Assembly: GCA_033807775.1 (NCBI GenBank)
Contig: CM066319.1
Location: 136,822,983-136,886,982 of the forward strand
Direction of reading: 5' to 3'
DNA length: 64,000 bases
Source: Saussurea involucrata
Lineage: Eukaryota; Streptophyta; Magnoliopsida; Asterales; Asteraceae
In this document: positions 23,881-34,900 of the stretch, in pieces
Position numbering within the stretch: the stretch's first letter is position 1
How the letters are laid out: each line of letters starts with the position of its first letter
Translations under genes and position numbers: made by a program
Notes under the pieces: model-generated
Seen by the model: the letters and a program-made list of their open reading frames with translations, nothing else
Told to the model about the DNA's origin: nothing
Databases searched by the model: none

Positions 23881-24647
23881 GTGTTTTTTCAGGGCTTTTT
23901 GAGTGTTGATGGCAACAACAATTTGATGATGAAATCTTGAAAGTATTATAATATTTGATATAACCTCACCAAACTTCAGCATGTCATTTTTCTGTAGTTA
24001 TTTTTTTTATGTTACTTCGATAAGACTAATTTGGATATACATTTCTTATGAGTTTGTTTGGATTTAAATTTTTTTTGTAACTTATTGAAACGTCCAAAAC
24101 CAGTACAATTTTAAACCTTAAAATTCCACCAAGTTAACCATAATTTCATCCAACTTATACATAAATGGAGAATTAGTAATGAGGGTTTATATACACAAAT
24201 TGAACTTATCAAAACAACTTGCTAATCTAATCCTAAACATTAAGATCAAATTGTACTAGTTGTATAGATCATTCACCAAAACCTCCTCGTATAGGCTAAC
24301 TTCTCCATTCATCACCAAAAGTTGAGTATCAGAAATCACTCGTCCCTCATCCCGCTATTACTTCCCCGAGCTGGTACTTGGTAAGAAAATTTAATTTGAA
24401 ACGATTAGGCTTACGCCTAGTGAGAACATCCAATTTCAAATTAAAACTTTATAAGCTTTGGAAACCAATGTAAACAAAGCATATAAACAAACCTGGTTTG
24501 CCACCATTCTTACCGTACACATACTCATCTTGCGATGACGGGAACAAACCCGATTCCATGAATATGACTAACACTCGGTAAGTCATATCGTCACGTTCGA
24601 GAGCCTACTACGAATCATCACAGATTCGAGATCATAGCTCATGTCCA

Positions 24648-25185
24648 AGAAATTACAATTTACTTTATGCCTATTTCTTGGAGTGGAAGTAGAGATTACA
24701 ATTTACTTTATGCCTATATCTAACCTTCCCATAGAAATCATGAATTACAATTTACTTTATGCCTATTCCAAGATTTCTCCTCACAATACGAAATGGGAAT
24801 TACAATTTACTTTATGCCTATTCCTCATTTCACATCACCTTACTAAATGGGAATTACAATTTACTTTATGCCTATTCCTCATTTCAGGTCAACGGGAATT
24901 GCAATTTACTTTATGCCTATTCCTCATTTCACGTCACCTTAGAAATGGGAATTACAATTTACTTTATGCCTATTCCTCATTTCAGGTCAACGGGAATAGC
25001 AATTTACTTTATGCCTATTCCACGTTTCACATCACACTATGAAATAGGAATTACAATTTACTTTATGCCTATTCCTTATTTCACATCACCTTACGAAATG
25101 GGAATTACAAATTACTTTATGCATATTCCTCATTTCAGGTCAACGAGAATTACAAATTACTTTATGTCTATTCCACGTTTCACTT
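24648..25185. repeat. Eleven-copy 45-54 bp tandem array
   Basis: Each unit carries 'aattacaatttactttatgc' followed by 'ctattcc' and a variable tail. Two tail types alternate: a longer one with 'cacatcacctta.gaaatggg' and a shorter one with 'caggtcaacggg'. Long open frames here only translate the repeat and are not genes. Confidence 0.9.
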
Positions 25186-25359
25186 AATGCCAGTGCATAT
25201 GGATCCATTACACTTACTAGCATACGTGCATATTTACTCGAATGCACAAACATTTCATATCATATTCTCAAAGCTGAGAATCTCAAATAATAGCATACCC
25301 TTATTCTCAATTATCCCTCTTCGGCGACTTAGCACGGGGTTCCGCTACCCTTATCCAGA

Positions 25360-25705
25360 TAACACATTCGGAAACTATATCCGGAAAATCCCTTATCCGG
25401 AACCCACATCCGGACTATCCGGAAAACTCATCCGGAAACATATTCCGGACTTAAAGTCCGGAACCATCCGGTAAACGGATACGGTATTCTATCCGGACAC
25501 CATCTGGAAATCCGGTACCAATCCGGAACATTCCCGAATCCGGTACCAATCCGGTATTGTCCGAAACCGGGACTCAAATTGAGACCGAAACTCGAATCGA
25601 GACCGAATCCCAAATTGAAACCGGATCCTAAATCAAAACCGGATCCCAATCAAAACCGGATCCCAATCAAAACCGGATCCCAAATGAAACCGGATCCCAA
25701 CACCG
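25360..25705. repeat. CCGGA / CCGGATCC short-word tract
   Basis: First half: irregularly spaced 'atccgga' and 'tccggaa' words (about 25365-25565). Second half: near-tandem 'aaaccggatcccaatc' units (about 25617-25705). Very dense in CCGG within otherwise AT-rich DNA. Frames across it are low-complexity and not coding. Confidence 0.75.
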
Positions 25706-26206
25706 GGACTTTGATACCGGGACTCGATCTGCGCATCAATTTCAATATAGTTTCTACGAACCAGTCGAGATATCTTCCTAAACCAGTAATCAAAGTTTAG
25801 CAATACCATTTCTAAACTCAAATTGTTCATAAATTAAATGGTATCACTTAAAATTTAACAAAAGGGATGAACTCACCTGAAAACTCGATTCTGGACAAAA
25901 CCCAGCTCCAAATCCTATTTCAGAAGAAACCTGATTCAATTTACAACTCTGTATATGGAATCACAACACCAAATCAAAGGTTTTCAATCAGATTTTACCA
26001 AAAACAAACTGAGGTCTCGAGTCGTCTCCTTTCTTTCCTGATAGAGCAACCGACTTCAAATTTTGAGAATTGAGATATTCTCAATTCCAGCCGACCTCTA
26101 GTTTTTATATACTCAACTTTCATTTAATGACCAAACAAACCTCCAAGTTTCCAATTCCATAATTAACTTAAACTTTGGGTCAATTACCAATTTACCCCTT
26201 CTCGAT

Positions 26207-26732
26207 TAGGGGTGTGCAAAACCCGAATAATCCGAATTTTGAACCCGACCCGACCCGAAAATAAAGTATTTTTGCAATACCCGAATACCCTGAAATCCGA
26301 AAATCCGAAACCCGACTTTTGGGGGAATATTTGGGTTCAGGTCGGGTTTGATCTTAGGCCACCAGACCCATCCGAAATAATATACATATATATTTTAAAT
26401 ATTATATAAATATATTTATTTATCTAATTATATTTAGAAAATCGTAAATTATAATCGGTCGAAATGTTTTTTTAATTTTTAAACTTATTATCGATTTCAT
26501 CAATCTCTCGTTTGATTGAATTCATCCTTAAAATCGATCGAATTTATATATATTTTTTGTATTATAATAATACCCGAACCAACCGACATTAACCCGAAAC
26601 CCGACTAACCCGAACCCGAATAAATCTGAAATCCGAAACCTAAAGTCCGGGTCTTGATTTTCATATCCGAAATCCGACCGGGTTTTTGGTTTGTCCACCT
26701 AACCCGCCCGACCCGCCCGATGCACACCCCTA
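26207..26732. mobile_element. hAT-type MITE, 526 bp
   Basis: Perfect 12 bp TIR TAGGGGTGTGCA at both ends and an 8 bp duplication TTCTCGAT at 26199-26206 and 26733-26740. No coding capacity. Subterminal regions consist of 'cccgaa', 'ccgaccc' and similar words and the centre is AT-rich. It shares the TIR with the element at 4717-22391. Confidence 0.92.
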
Positions 26733-26831
26733 TTCTCGATATTCCGTTTAAAATAATACTTCCATTATTATTAAACATTCATCCCAAAATAAAAGTATAT
26801 TGACATGGAAATTCCGAGGTGTTACACTTAT

Positions 26832-27551
26832 CTCTTCTATATTTTTCATATTTCTTTCCAATGTAGTCGATGGTTTGTTTAAGACAGCATTTTTAGAGAT
26901 TTGATGACAACAATAGTTCGATAACATAATCTATTACAATTTTTTTATATGACCTCACCAAACTTAAACATACATTTTTATAGTTTGTCTACTTATATTT
27001 TCATAAAGCTAAAACCAAGTTAAAAATCATATATATATATTTATTTATTTTCCTCTAATTTCTATTTTACTTATAAATGTTCTCTAACACTTTAATTGCT
27101 ACAACTTTTTTTCTTTTTTTATTTACTTAAAAAAACATCACACCGATTGTTAAGATTTTTTATTATATTTTTAATTCAAATAAAAAATAAATATAAATCA
27201 TTTCATATAATATCACTCACACACAAACATACTATATATTAATACTAAAATCTTCATTTTCATTTAAATCTCGACATATATAAAACCTTTTATTTTAATG
27301 TATAAATTTAAATCATTTATATATACATTTAAAGGAATCTCTTCCCCTTTCTCTTTATATATAACTAAAATATTAATTATGATAATCAATTAATATTATT
27401 AATTATCATCATTAATATTTAAAGATATCATTTATGTCCTATATATATTTGCTATATTAAATTAACATCAATTTAAAAATTAACATATTAGTTATAGTAA
27501 ATAACTTTATTGATTAGTATTTAAATACATTTACTTACATTAATTTGTAAC
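26832..27551. other. AT-rich spacer
   Basis: No ORF or RNA gene seen. The first ~170 bp (about 26840-27000, with 'gacctcaccaaacttaaaca') resemble 23870-24060 on the other side of the solo LTR, suggesting a duplicated host or older repeat segment. The remainder is A/T-rich with no clear structure. Confidence 0.6.
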
Positions 27552-27764
27552 TTAGGCCATCCGTAGCCGGCGCGGGATGGGGCTCGGGATGGGTTCGGGC
27601 TCAGCGGGAATGGGCTACGGGCTCAGCGGGATGCGGGGTGCGGGATGGATTCCGGGTTCGGGATCCCGATTCATCCCGAAGGTTTATTAAAAAAAAATTA
27701 TTTAATTTTTAAAAATAATGCCGTTGAACGGCTCTTTGTAAAAAAAATATCAATTTAATCCCAC

Positions 27765-27774
27765 TATATATTTA
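27765..27774 (+). promoter_or_regulatory. TATA-like box for the Harbinger ORF1 gene
   Basis: TATATATTTA lies 166 bp upstream of the ATG at 27931, a plausible distance for a plant promoter with a ~130 nt leader. The predicted leader consists almost wholly of a tandem repeat (27781-27925). Confidence 0.45.
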
Positions 27775-27780
27775 ACCCTC

Positions 27781-27925
27781 AACCTCTTATTTCTCACACC
27801 TCTCAAACTCTCTAAAATTCTCTCAACCTCTTATTTCTCACACCTCTCAAACTCTCTAAAATTCTCTCAACCTCTTATTTTCACACCTCTCAAATTCTCT
27901 CAACCTCTTATTTTTCATACCTCTC
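27781..27925. repeat. 44 bp tandem repeat in the predicted 5'UTR
   Basis: Two identical 44 bp units (27781-27824, 27825-27868) and two shortened ones (27869-27901, 27902-27925), each starting 'aacctcttatt' and ending in 'ctctc'. Pyrimidine-rich, as often seen in plant leaders. The open frame on the opposite strand only reflects the repeat. Confidence 0.85.
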
Positions 27926-27930
27926 TCATC

Positions 27931-28433
27931 ATGAATCCAAACGCAACACCTACATCCCGTCGTAACCGACCGAATACACCACAATCGCAAGAAGATCAAG
28001 AGCTTGGTTTCCAAGCGTTTACACAACAAGGTTATCATCCGCAATGGTCGCAACAAATTCCGCCACAATGGTCGCAACAAAATCCGCCACAATATCCGCA
28101 ACAATTTCCCCAACAATTTCACCAACAATTTCCTTACCAATTTACACGTCCTAGTTTGATTGAACAAGGTTTTACTCCGGCTAACTACAATCTTCCTTCA
28201 CCCGCAATCAATCTCGACGACGACATTGTTCCGGAAACCCAACCTTCTACCCCGAACACACCACAATCTATCCCGACACAACAATCTAACCCGGAACCAT
28301 CAAATCCGAGACCAACAAAAGCCGCCAAACAAACGTGGAGTAAAGCCGAGGAACTCGCGTTAGTGTCGGCGTGGGTTGACGTTTCGGAGGACCTCGTTAT
28401 CGGTAACGCACAAAGCGGTGGTAATTGTTTTTA

Positions 28434-28490
<57 letters not shown>

Positions 28491-29205
28491 TTATACTTAA
28501 TTTTACATAAATGTAGGAAGTTTTTGGGGTCGAATCGGGCATGTGTTCTTTACTCGCTTGGGTCGTCAACCAGGTTATAGATCAACCCATCAACTCAATA
28601 GCAAGTTCAACGACCTCAATAAAAGAGTTAATTCGTTTGGCGGCATCTACAACAACTTGCTCAATAATAGATCAAGCGGGATGAGTGAGGCCGATATATC
28701 TCGAACGGCACACGAACGGTATCTAGCACGCCATAAAGTTGCTTTCACTCACGAACAAGCTTGGGACGTCCTAAAAAAATGCCCACAATGGGTAGCCGTT
28801 CCAACGATGACGACAACTTCATCGCGGGGTTCAAAACGTACCCAACCTTCCGATGATGACGATGACGAGCAAATTCAACGACCCATCGGGAGAAACAAGG
28901 CAAAAAAAACATCAACGAGTAATACGTCCGGGACAAATACGGACGAAAGTGTTACTCAGTTGTTGACGACGTTCAACGACAAGATTGATGATACAATGGA
29001 ATACAAAATGAAAAAACTCGATCTCGAAATCGAACGCTCAAAACTCGAACGACATAGGTTGGAACAAGAACTCGAAATCGAACGCTCAAAACGATTTGAG
29101 AAAGACTTCGAGTTTTTCATGACCCCGCATGATCACCTTACGGGAAACGCTTTGAGGGTTACTTTAGCGAGAAAAGAGCAAATTCAAAAATTTTATAATT
29201 GGTAG
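27931..29205 (+). CDS. Myb/SANT-like (NAM-associated type) protein, Harbinger ORF1-like, two exons
   Basis: Exon 1 is 27931-28420 and exon 2 28517-29205, joined in phase 1 across a GT-AG intron; spliced length about 392 residues with no stop. The N-terminal ~115 residues are rich in Gln, Pro, Asn and Thr. A trihelix/SANT-like domain starts with KQTWSKAEELALVSAWVDVS and continues in exon 2 with SFWGRIG and LNSKFNDLNKRVN. An acidic DDDDDEQ run and RPIGRNKAKK follow, then a long charged coiled coil (KLDLEIERSKLERHRLEQEL). This order is typical of the plant family annotated as NAM-associated or Harbinger ORF1. Such proteins bind transposon ends and help the transposase enter the nucleus. The frame is intact, so it may be functional or recently so. 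A free-standing host gene of this family is the alternative. Confidence 0.8.
28421..28516 (+). other. Intron of the ORF1-like gene, largely a TTA microsatellite
   Basis: Donor GTAATTG after AGCGGTG and acceptor ATGTAG before GAAGTTTTTGG. Between them lies an uninterrupted (TAT)n run of about 60 bp (28430-28491). Reading the unspliced frame gives a polytyrosine tail and a stop, whereas splicing restores the conserved SFWGRIG block, which is the main evidence for the intron. Confidence 0.8.
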
Positions 29206-29496
29206 TGTTTTGTATTTTGTAATTTTTATTTTTAATGAATGGTATGAATTTTTATTTTTATTATTTATCTTATTTTTATTTATTAAAAAATATATAAATA
29301 TTTTTATTTTGTTAAATAATTAAATGTATAAATAAAAGAATTAAAATAAATGAGGTGGCAAAAGGGTATGAGGGAATGAGGTAAGGGTGTTTAGGGATTG
29401 TTAGGGATTGAGTGAGGGATGGGAGAAAAGCTGATATGGCGCTGATGTGGAGCTGAAATCTTTGAAAGATCCTCTCATGGGGTACTGATGGCCTTA

Positions 29497-31168
29497 TAAA
29501 TTTCTATTCATAAAAATTTAATATTTGTTTATATTACTTATTGACATCATTAGTCTTTTTATAATAGAGTATTCCCTATAGTAATTTATATTGATGATCA
29601 ATTAATATGTTTTCATATTATTTATAGACTAAGTTTTTGTTTGTACATGTTTTTACACAATATGAGTTCATGTACCATTTAGGTGTACATTTATTTTTTT
29701 CTTAATTAATAAATCGGCAAAGGCACCATCATGTTTTTAAAAAAAAGAAACTTAATTGAATGTCATCAATTAAACAAACAATGCATAATTTATCCATGCA
29801 CCCATTGCTAATGTGACGAACGATCGTGAGAGAAGAAGAGTTAATTTGAGAAGGTAAGAAAGAATTTGAATCCTTAATTATTTTTAATCCCAAACACACC
29901 CATGAATCGCGTTTGATATAGGAATTGATCTCGTTGCATCACACTCGGTGCATCTCACTCGGTAACTTTCACTCCCACTGGAACCCAACCCTCGCTAATG
30001 TTACATATTATGTATGTATATATACACACACACACACACACACACATATTAAAACTACACTAAATAAATTCTACTATAAATCAGTTGAATACGATTTGTT
30101 GATTATATTACCAAATAACATTTATATATTTAGATAATGATAACCTAACTTAATCATACCACCGCGCAACGCGCGATTTCCACCCTAGTTCTGCTAAAGA
30201 CACAACACTCTTGTAGATAAAATGTAGTTTTACGGCTCAAAAGGTCAGGTATATTTAAAAAAATGTATTTTATTATCCAAATCAATATAATTGATTTTTT
30301 GGTGTGAGTTTTTCACATGATAAAATCACAACCCTTTGATCTATATTAGATTTATTGTTATCCTCACATTCTTGACCGTATGATATTCCTTAAATCCCAA
30401 TATACCTACCTAATCAAACTTAAAACGACCCTTTCTTTGTATATTGCAGTTTCACAATAACTTTCAATTCTTATATTTTATCTCTTCATTTGAATACATG
30501 CTTTAATTGGTTTGTACCTTCAATTCCATTTAATAAACTATTTCCTTGTTTCAACATTTTTCTTGATAATATCCCTTGTTGACCAATTCTGTCATGTTTT
30601 CATTTAATTCCTCGAAACTCTTTTATTCATGAATATGTTGAATAAAACTGGCTTCAAGACATGTTTATTGATCAATGGGGACAAATTAAAATAATGACAT
30701 CCTCATTGTTGCAAAGACACTTGCTACTTGGGCCCACCTTATCTTCATCTCTGCTTTGATTTAATTTGCAGCATTCATCTTCAGCTCACCAATGTTTGAT
30801 TTAATTACTAATTGATTAATCCAGAAACAAATATTGTTGAGAGTATGATATATTCTTTTTTTTTTACTAAAAGAGATAATGTCACTAAAAATTAAAAACT
30901 TACATCTTATAACTGTTAGTACTAATTTCAATCTTGTTTATTTGGAAAATGAAATGGTAACTGGAGTAAATGGATTAAAAGTTTAAAATCCCTTAACTCT
31001 AAAAAGCCTAAAGCAAATTAAATCTAGTATAGTAGTTGGGGTCCTTATCATCTTTAGAGCGTCCAATAAGAAAATTTAGTTAAAAAAAAGTTTTTTTTAG
31101 CTTCTTGGGCTGATTTAGTAGGCGGCCTGTATGATCCCTACAAGTAAAGCCTCCATCCGCCCCTTAAT
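29497..31168. other. AT-rich spacer with a (CA)n microsatellite
   Basis: No convincing ORF. A (AC)n tract lies at about 30023-30046. A Helitron-like terminus ends at 30188. Nothing else recognisable. Confidence 0.6.
30161..30188 (+). mobile_element. Helitron-like 3' terminus
   Basis: The hairpin CGCGC-AAC-GCGCG (30163-30175) is followed ten bases later by CTAG (30185-30188) and then T, the arrangement of plant Helitron 3' ends (short GC hairpin, CTRR, insertion before T). A matching 5' TC end could not be placed, so the length is unknown; a non-autonomous copy lying to the left is likely. Confidence 0.55.
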
Positions 31169-31453
31169 AGGGCGTTGACTAAACGCTTACCTGGGTAAGT
31201 GTTCATCGGCAAAATTGAACACTATCACTTACTTACTAGGTAAGATTTTAGTCCATCAAAACGGTATCGTATGCAACAATTTACCCGGTAAGCGCTAACC
31301 ATGATAAGAGCCGTCGTTCTCACTTACCGGCTAAAACTCTCGGTCTTTGCCTTCGCTCTTACCCGGTAAGATTCTTGGCCCTTGCCATATTCATCTGATA
31401 AGATAATGTGACTTGGTAAGCTCTTACCAAGGTAAGCGTTGGTAAATGGCCCC
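31169..31453. mobile_element. MITE candidate with ~32 bp imperfect TIRs
   Basis: Left end AGGGCGTTGACTAAACGCTT, right end reverse-complemented GGGGCCATTTACCAACGCTT, both followed by ACC.(G)GGTAAG. Both flanks share GCCCCTTAAT (31159-31168 and 31449-31458), part of which may be duplication and part TIR, so the superfamily is unclear. The interior is rich in 'ttaccgggtaag'-like words in both orientations. No ORF. Confidence 0.6.
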
Positions 31454-31729
31454 TTAATCTCCCATCTTCATTTGATGTACTTTATTTGTTCAATCTAGCA
31501 ACATTCATCTCCATCTTTATATGAAGCTCTTCATTGTTCGATTTCCCAAAAGGACGAAAAAGTAATGGTATTTAGAAGCAGTGTTACCAGGCCAACCACC
31601 ATTGTTGGTGGGGTTTATTTTTACAAATACAGTAAAAGGGTGGAGAAGTGACCATGTTCATCTTGGTTGCGTTGATGGAGTTTGGATAACATGACAAAAT
31701 CAACACGCGTAGAAAAAATGAGGAGAGAT

Positions 31730-31901
31730 TATTGGAGTGACGATTCGATTTCTTTATTATTTCTTTATTAAATGTTTGGCTCAACCTTAATTAAGGGAGC
31801 CCTTTCCTTTTCCTTTATTAATTGTTTCTTCCTATAAAAAGGGTGCTCCCATATGAATGAAGCAGGAATCACAATTCCAAAATCTTATTTAGTTTATTTC
31901 A
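31730..31901 (+). repeat. Copia 5' LTR
   Basis: 172 bp, with TATAAAAA at 31833-31840 as the likely promoter core. It is followed directly by the primer-binding site for initiator-Met tRNA. Confidence 0.92.
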
Positions 31902-31948
31902 TGGTATCAGAGCTGGGATGAAAACCTAGAAGAATACGACAAACCACC

Positions 31949-34900
31949 ATGGCTGGTGATGACGAAAAAGAAATTCCTCCAAAAATAGAGCCGAACTCAC
32001 CCTTCTTTCTCGGTCCGCAAGATCGCCCTGGCGATTTCATAACCCCCACTCGTCTGAAAGGCGATAACTATGATGATTGGGCAGGAGACATTCAAACCGC
32101 GCTCGAGGCTCGCCGGAAATTCGTCTTCCTGGATGGAACAATCACAGTACCCGAAGCACCCTGCACTCAGGCGGACTGGAACACGATCAACGCCATGCTC
32201 ACATCATGGATCATGAACACAATCTCTCCCGAGGTAAAGTGTTATTTGTCTAAATACAGAGATCCAAGAAAACTTTGGGAAACCTTAAAATCAAGGTACG
32301 CTATCGTGAATGGCCCAAAGATTTAACAGTTAAAACTATCGATCGCCAAATGCGAACAAGCGAAAAATATTCCCGTCGCTGAATATTTCGGGAAGCTATC
32401 TGCACTTTGGGAAGAATTGAATAATCAAGAACCCTTGATTGAGTGTAACTGTTGTGCTCAATGTACTGCCGAAAAACAACATGAAAAACGAAGAGAGAAT
32501 GGCATGTTACACGAGTTTTACATGGGATTGAACTCTGAGTATTATGGAAATCTGCGTACCACGATTTTGTCACAAGAACCACTGCCTTCTTTAGATCGAG
32601 CCTTTCAACTAGTTGTTCAAGAGGAAAGAGTGCGTTTGGCAAAGGAAACAACGATCGAAAAACCCATCGAGGCGGTAGGGTTCACGGTAGATGCCAACGA
32701 AGGAAGAAATCGGAGACGTGTGGATCGACCTGATCGATCACTGTTGACTTGTTCTCATTGCAAAAAAACCGGACATGAGGCAACACAATGTTTTGAAATC
32801 GTGGGCTATCCTGAGTGGTGGACTGATCGCATAAAACCAGGAGGTCATCGTTCTGGAAATCAAGCAAGGAACGGAGGACGGGGTAGAGGAAATGCAAGAA
32901 CTAACGTCGCCACCGCATCACGGGCAGGACAGAACGTGATCGCTGAACCACGGGTCTTCTCCGCAGAGCAGTGGAAAACTCTAGCGGGACTTATCGGCAA
33001 TACAAAGGTTCCGAGTGATCGACTAAATGGTACGTTCTATAATAAATTATGGATAGTTGATTCGGGAGCCACTCACCATGTAACAGGAAATGCCGCTTTG
33101 ATGAAAAATATTCGAGAAATAGCCAATTGCCCGGTTGGTCTTCCAAACGGAAACTCTGTAGTTGCATCTCAAGAAGGAGACGTTCAACTAACAGATAAAA
33201 TTACCCTCAAACATGTCCTCTTAGTGCCTCAATTTCACTGCAACTTGCTGTCTGTCTCTCAGTTAAATGATGATCTAAACTCCACAGTTCAATTTGATTC
33301 TGGAATGTGTACTATATAGGACCATTTGAAGGCGCAGATTGGAACGGGGATTAGGAGCGATGGACTCTATTACTTTGGAAAAGGTGGCACGGTGCATCAA
33401 ATATCAACCGATGAAACCACCTCAACCTTGGAGCTTTGGCATAGAAGAATGGGACATCCCTCCGAAAAAGTGTTAAAATTTTTGTTGCCAATTGTCAATT
33501 CCAAAAGTAGTTTAAAAACGCCTTGCAATGTTTGTTTTCAAGCTAAACATACGAGAGACAAATTTGTTTTGAGTACTAATAGAGCATCGCGTATTTTTGA
33601 GAAAATTCATTGCGATTTATGGGGGCCGTACAAACACGTTTCATCATGTGGTGCTAAGTATTTTCTTACATTGGTTGATGACTATTCGCGAGCAGTTTGG
33701 GTCTACTTAATGATCGACAAAACTGAAGTCTTCCAAACGTTTTTGTCCTTCGTCGCTATGATTGAGCGCCAATTCTCTCAGCAAATTAAAGTCGTACAAA
33801 GCGACAATGGAACAAAATTTAATAGTTTACACGACTATTTTCAGGCCACTGGAATTATATTTCAGACCTCGTGTGTTGGAACACCCCAACAGAACGGACG
33901 GGTAGAACGGAAACACAGGCATCTTCTAAATGTTGCACGGGCACTACTATTTCAAGCCAATCTTCCGGTGTATTTTTGGGGTGAAGGAGTTCTTACCGCC
34001 GCACATCTAATCAACCGAACTCCCTCCACATTGCTTGACAATAAAACGCCTTATGAGATTCTGTTTGGTCACAGTCCACCATTAAACACCATTCGAACCT
34101 TCGGATGCTTGACGTTCGCTCATAACTTAAAATCAAAAAGTGACAAATTCTCCAGCCGAAGTCGCAAATGCCTTTTCGTTGGATACTCGTTCGGAAAGAA
34201 AGGGTGGAAGTTGTTCGATCTAGACACCAAAGAATTCTTTGTATCACGAGATGTTAAATTCTTTGAGGATATCTATCCGTTCCGCGACACTGAAGCAACC
34301 AACATTGATCCTTGCACCATCGTCCCTTACACAGATAATGTCCACGATGATTTCGGGTATAACCAAGAAGACATAAGTGATGATACCGTTGATTCATCTA
34401 CAAAGCACTATGGGATTGATACGACCCAACAGGAGACAGATTTACCGCCCCCGAGTTTGGAGCCAGACTTATCATCTACGAGTCCAGTGGCTCAACCTGC
34501 TGCCACGGACGCCTCCATGCCTCATGATGAGTCTGCTACAACATCATCTACGAGTCCGGTGGCTCAACCTGCTGCCACGGACGCCTCTATGTCTCCTGAT
34601 GAGTCTGCTACAACTACTCCGGCTACATCGACCGTGGACAACACTGATCTAGGACGAGGTTTACGAAACAAGAAGCCATCTGTACGACTAAAGGACTATG
34701 TCACTCACACCGTCATCGCAAACGGTAACTTAACTGTCTCCTCATCAAGTACACCTTATCCGCTGATTCACTATGTTCACTGCAACAAATTCTCGTTGCC
34801 TCACCAAATATTTATCGCGGCTCTTACCGCTGGCAATGAACCACGTAACTTTAAGGAGGCCATACAACACCCTGGTTGGAAGACATCCATGCAGCAAGAA

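Larger units (their letters stand above)
24086..26826 (-). mobile_element. Solo LTR, minus strand, with 5 bp duplication
   Basis: On the minus strand the sequence runs TGTAACACCTCGG...GGACGTTTCA, with CTTAT at both flanks (24081-24085 and 26827-26831). No PBS, PPT or internal domain adjoins it, so it is a solo LTR left by LTR-LTR recombination. Its 2.74 kb include a nested hAT MITE (26207-26732), an 11-copy tandem array (24648-25185), a CCGGA-rich tract (25360-25705), and the hairpin TAGGCTTACGCCTA (24406-24419) also seen in the LARD-type LTRs. Confidence 0.8.
27555..29493 (+). mobile_element. PIF/Harbinger-type element lacking transposase, carrying one ORF1-like gene
   Basis: Terminal inverted repeats GGCCATCCGTA (27555) and GGCCATCAGTA (reverse complement of the end at 29493) are flanked by the 3 bp duplication TTA (27552-27554 and 29494-29496), the PIF/Harbinger preference. 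Subterminal DNA at the left is dominated by 'cgggatgggg', 'gggctcagcggga' and similar words. The 1.94 kb element holds one gene (27931-29205) that resembles the Myb/SANT-type ORF1 of this superfamily; no DDE transposase is present. It would need transposase from another copy. Confidence 0.8.

Noticed and set aside
24641..25187. Two overlapping 133-142 codon ORFs with repeated YNLLYAYS or LQFTLCLF
   Set aside because: They translate a tandem array; both frames are open only because of the repeat, and no start context or domain supports a gene.
3975..26826. A single large element using 3975 and 26826 as its two LTR ends
   Set aside because: Both sites have TGTAACACC-type ends in the same orientation pair, but flanks do not match (ttttt versus cttat), whereas 24086-26826 has its own exact CTTAT duplication.
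27856..28167. 103-codon minus-strand ORF
   Set aside because: Shadow of the 5'UTR tandem repeat and Gln-rich exon of the plus-strand Myb/SANT-like gene.
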